Assembly: GCF_000003605.2 (NCBI RefSeq)
Contig: NW_003106819.1
Span: forward strand, 1-39,257
Source of the DNA: Saccoglossus kowalevskii
Lineage: Eukaryota > Hemichordata > Enteropneusta > Harrimaniidae
Reading direction: 5' to 3'
Length of the DNA: 39,257 bases
Under the pieces are notes generated by a model. It was not told the origin of the DNA. It ran no database searches and saw only the letters and a list, made by a program, of their open reading frames with translations. Both the position numbers and the translations under genes were made by a program. The first letter of the stretch is position 1. Each line of letters begins with the position of its first letter. Below, piece by piece: positions 37,186 through 39,257 of this stretch.

Positions 37186-39250
37186 CCTGCACACAGTACA
37201 ACCAGCTAATCCATCTCTGACTGCTCACATAGTCCAGACAGCTAATCCATCTCTGCTTGCACACAGTCCAGACAGCTAATCCATCTCTGCCAGCACACAG
37301 TCCAGACAGCTAATCCATCTCTGCCCATACACAGTCCAGACAGCTAATCCATCTCTGCCCACACATAGTTAAGACAGCTAGTCCATCTCTGCCAGCACAA
37401 AGTCAAGAGCGCTAATCCATCTCTGCCAGCACACAGTCCAGACAGCTGATCCATCTCTGCCTGACACAGTCAAGACAGCTGATCCATCTCTGCCTGCACA
37501 CAGTCCAAACAGCTAATCCATCTCTGCCTACACACAGTACAACCAGCTAATCCATCTATGACTGCTCACATAGACCAGACAGCTAATCCATCTCTGCCTG
37601 CACACAGTCCAGACAGCTAATCCATCTCTGCCAGCACACAGTCCAGACAGCTAATCCATCTCTGCCCACACACATTCCAGACAGCTAATCCATCTCTGCC
37701 CACACATAGTTAAGACAGCTAATCCATCTCTGCCAGCACTCAGTCCAGACAGCTAATCCATCTCTGCCAGCACACAGTCCAGACAGCTAATCCATTTCTG
37801 CAGGCACACAGTCCAGACAGCTAATCCATTTCTGCGGGCACACAGTCCAGACAGCTAATCCATCTCTGCCTGCACACAGTACAGGCAGCTAATCCATCTC
37901 TGCCTGCACACAGTCAAACGGCTAATACATCTTTGCCAGCACAAAGTCAAGAGCGCTAATCCATCTCTGCCAGCACACAGTCAAGACAGCTAATCTTTTT
38001 CTGCCTGCACACAGTCCAGACAGCTAATCCATCTCTGCCCACACACAGTCAAGACAGCTAAGCCATCTCTTCCTGCACACACAGTCAAGACAGCTAAGCC
38101 ATCTCTTCCTGCACACAGTCCAAACAGCTAATCCATTTCTGCCTGCACACAGTCCAGACAGCTAATCCATCTCTGCCCACACACAGTCCAGACAGCTAAT
38201 CCATCTCTGCCCACACATAGTTAAGACAGCTAATCCATCTCTGCCAGCACTCAGTCCAGACAGCTAATCCATCTCTGGCAGCACACAGTCCAGACAGCTA
38301 ATCCATTTCTGCGGGCACACAGTCCAGACAGCTAATCCATCTCTGCCTGCACACAGTACAGGCAGCTAATCCATCTCTGCCTGCACACAGTCAAACAGCT
38401 AATCCATCTCTGCCAGCACAAAGTCAAGAGCGTTAATCCATCTCTGCCAGCACACAGTCAAGACAGCTAACCCATCTCTGCCCACACACAGTCAAGACAG
38501 CTAAGCCATCTCTGCCTGCACACAGTCCAAACAGCTAATCCATTTCTGCCTGCACACAGTCCAGATATCTAATCCATCTCTGCCCACGCACAGATAAGCC
38601 ATCTCTGCCTGCACACAGTCAAGACAGCTAATCCATCTCTGCCTACACACAGTACAACCAGCTAATCCATCTCTGACTGCTCACATAGTCCAGACAGCTA
38701 ATCCATCTCTGCCTGCACACAGTCCAGACAGCTAATCCATCTCTGCCGGCACACAGTCCAGACAGCTAATCCATCTCTGCCCACACACAGTCCAGACAGC
38801 TAATCCATCTCTGCCCACACATAGTTAAGACAGCTAATCCATCTCTGCCAGCACTCAGTCCAGACAGCTAATCCATCTCTGGCAGCACACAGTCCAGACA
38901 GCTAATCCATTTCTGCAGGCACACAGTCCAGACAGCTAATCCATTTCTGCGGGCACACAGTCCAGACAGCTAATCCATCTCTGCCTGCACACAGTACAGG
39001 CAGCTAATCCATCTCTGCCTGCACACAGTCAAACAGCTAATCCATCTCTGCCAGCACAAAGTCAAGAGCGCTAATCCATCTCTGCCAGCACACAGTCAAG
39101 ACAGCTAATCCATCTCTGCCTGCACACAGTCAAGACAGCTAATCCATCTCTGCCCACACACAGTCAAGACAGCTAAGCCATCTCTGCCTGCACACAGTCC
39201 AAACAGCTAATCCATTTCTGCCTGCACACAGTCCAGATAGCTAATCCATC
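37186..39250. repeat. Long block E4, shortened fourth copy of the E block
   Basis: CTATGAC (37,556) is 31,152 bp after 6,404 and the T5 monomer (37,992) is 31,118 after 6,874. CACGCACAG (38,585) is 30,776 after 7,809, so about ten monomers are missing between 38,150 and 38,220. CACACATTCC near 37,674 is shared with E1 and E2. Private variants are AAACGGCTAATAC near 37,917, GAGCGTTAATCC near 38,428 and ATATCTAATCC near 38,566. Confidence 0.85.
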
Positions 39251-39257
39251 TTGATGA
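39251..39257. other. Possible array edge or contig end
   Basis: After AATCCATC the next bases should be TCTGCC or similar. The last seven bases, TTGATGA, fit no monomer variant in the window. They could be the first bases of unique flanking DNA, a private variant, or poor sequence at a contig end. Seven bases are too few to decide. Confidence 0.35.

Larger units (their letters stand above)
1..39250. repeat. 34-bp minisatellite (satellite) array, whole window
   Basis: Head-to-tail monomers of mostly 34 bp run without interruption, about 1,150 in total. Positions 317-350 match the commonest form: GTCCAGAC, then AGCTAATCC, then ATCTCTGCC, then TG and a short CA run. Length variants of about 33 to 36 bp come from the CA run (CACACACAG or CACATAG adds 2 bp; CCTGACACAG or GTCAAACAG loses 1 bp). 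The consensus is 18/34 GC, contains no CpG, and has 13 C to 5 G on the + strand. Nearly every monomer carries AGCT and TAATCC. The array starts mid-monomer, so its left edge lies outside the window. No stretch above about 60 bp lacks the repeat. I do not recognise the satellite family by name. Confidence 0.98.

Noticed and set aside
1-39250. CRISPR array
   Set aside because: Repeats are directly contiguous and vary only at scattered positions; there are no unique spacers of regular length and no cas genes.
1-39250. Telomeric repeat (CTAATCC resembling CCCTAA)
   Set aside because: The motif occurs once per 34 bp within a complex unit, not as a 6-7 bp tandem repeat.
1-39250. CENP-B box or alpha-satellite type centromere repeat
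   Set aside because: The monomer is 34 bp, not about 171 bp, and I found no sequence fitting the CENP-B box core in the consensus or its common variants.
1-39250. Uniform 13-kb higher-order repeat
   Set aside because: E blocks lie 13.0 and then 13.7 kb apart, but the sequence between them is not collinear and the fourth copy is only 4.3 kb after the third, so the array is a mosaic.
1-39250. Transposon, LTR or virus-derived insertion
   Set aside because: No stretch departs from the satellite for long enough to hold an element, and no terminal repeats, target duplications or reverse-transcriptase-like frames are seen.

Overview
The whole window is one uninterrupted tandem array of a roughly 34-bp minisatellite. 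About 1,150 head-to-tail monomers fill it from the first base to about 39,250. I see no protein-coding gene, RNA gene, transposon, CRISPR array or unique-sequence island. Positions 317-350 hold a clean consensus monomer: a GTCCAGAC block, then AGCTAATCC, then ATCTCTGCC, then a short CA run. That monomer is about 53% GC, has no CpG, and has strong strand asymmetry (13 C to 5 G on the + strand).

The host looks eukaryotic, most likely an animal and plausibly a vertebrate, but the sequence does not identify a species. The case rests on array size, organisation and a CpG-decay-like variant pattern. A pericentromeric, subtelomeric or other heterochromatic satellite block would fit.

Above the monomer level the array is a mosaic. 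Strings of sequence variants (TGACACAG doublets, CACATATTCC, GTATACATAG, a T5 monomer, CACGCACAGATAAGCC, GAGCGCT) recur in fixed order as blocks of 1-3 kb, and these blocks are copied to distant places at constant offsets. The clearest pair is about 5.79-8.6 kb and 18.84-21.66 kb, where six markers all share an offset of 13,047 bp. A third copy lies at 32.4-35.3 kb and a shortened fourth at 37.2-39.25 kb. Other pairs are 1-0.93 with 21.66-22.66 kb, 1.1-2.8 with 5.1-6.9 kb, 4.2-5.2 with 8.9-9.9 kb, 10.1-13.0 with 27.0-30.0 kb, 14.6-15.6 with 23.7-24.75 kb, and 30.3-32.3 with 35.0-37.1 kb. This implies repeated recent multi-kilobase unequal exchange or conversion rather than a single regular higher-order repeat.

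Two short patches (about 22,672-22,900 and 27,771-27,870) stand out. Their monomers carry clustered one-base deletions and substitutions, and both lie at the same place in the higher-order block. They may be unpolished assembly joins or locally hypermutated DNA. The last 7 bases depart from the repeat, so the array edge or contig end may be right there. Open reading frames up to about 107 codons on the minus strand are by-products of the 34-bp period and are not genes.
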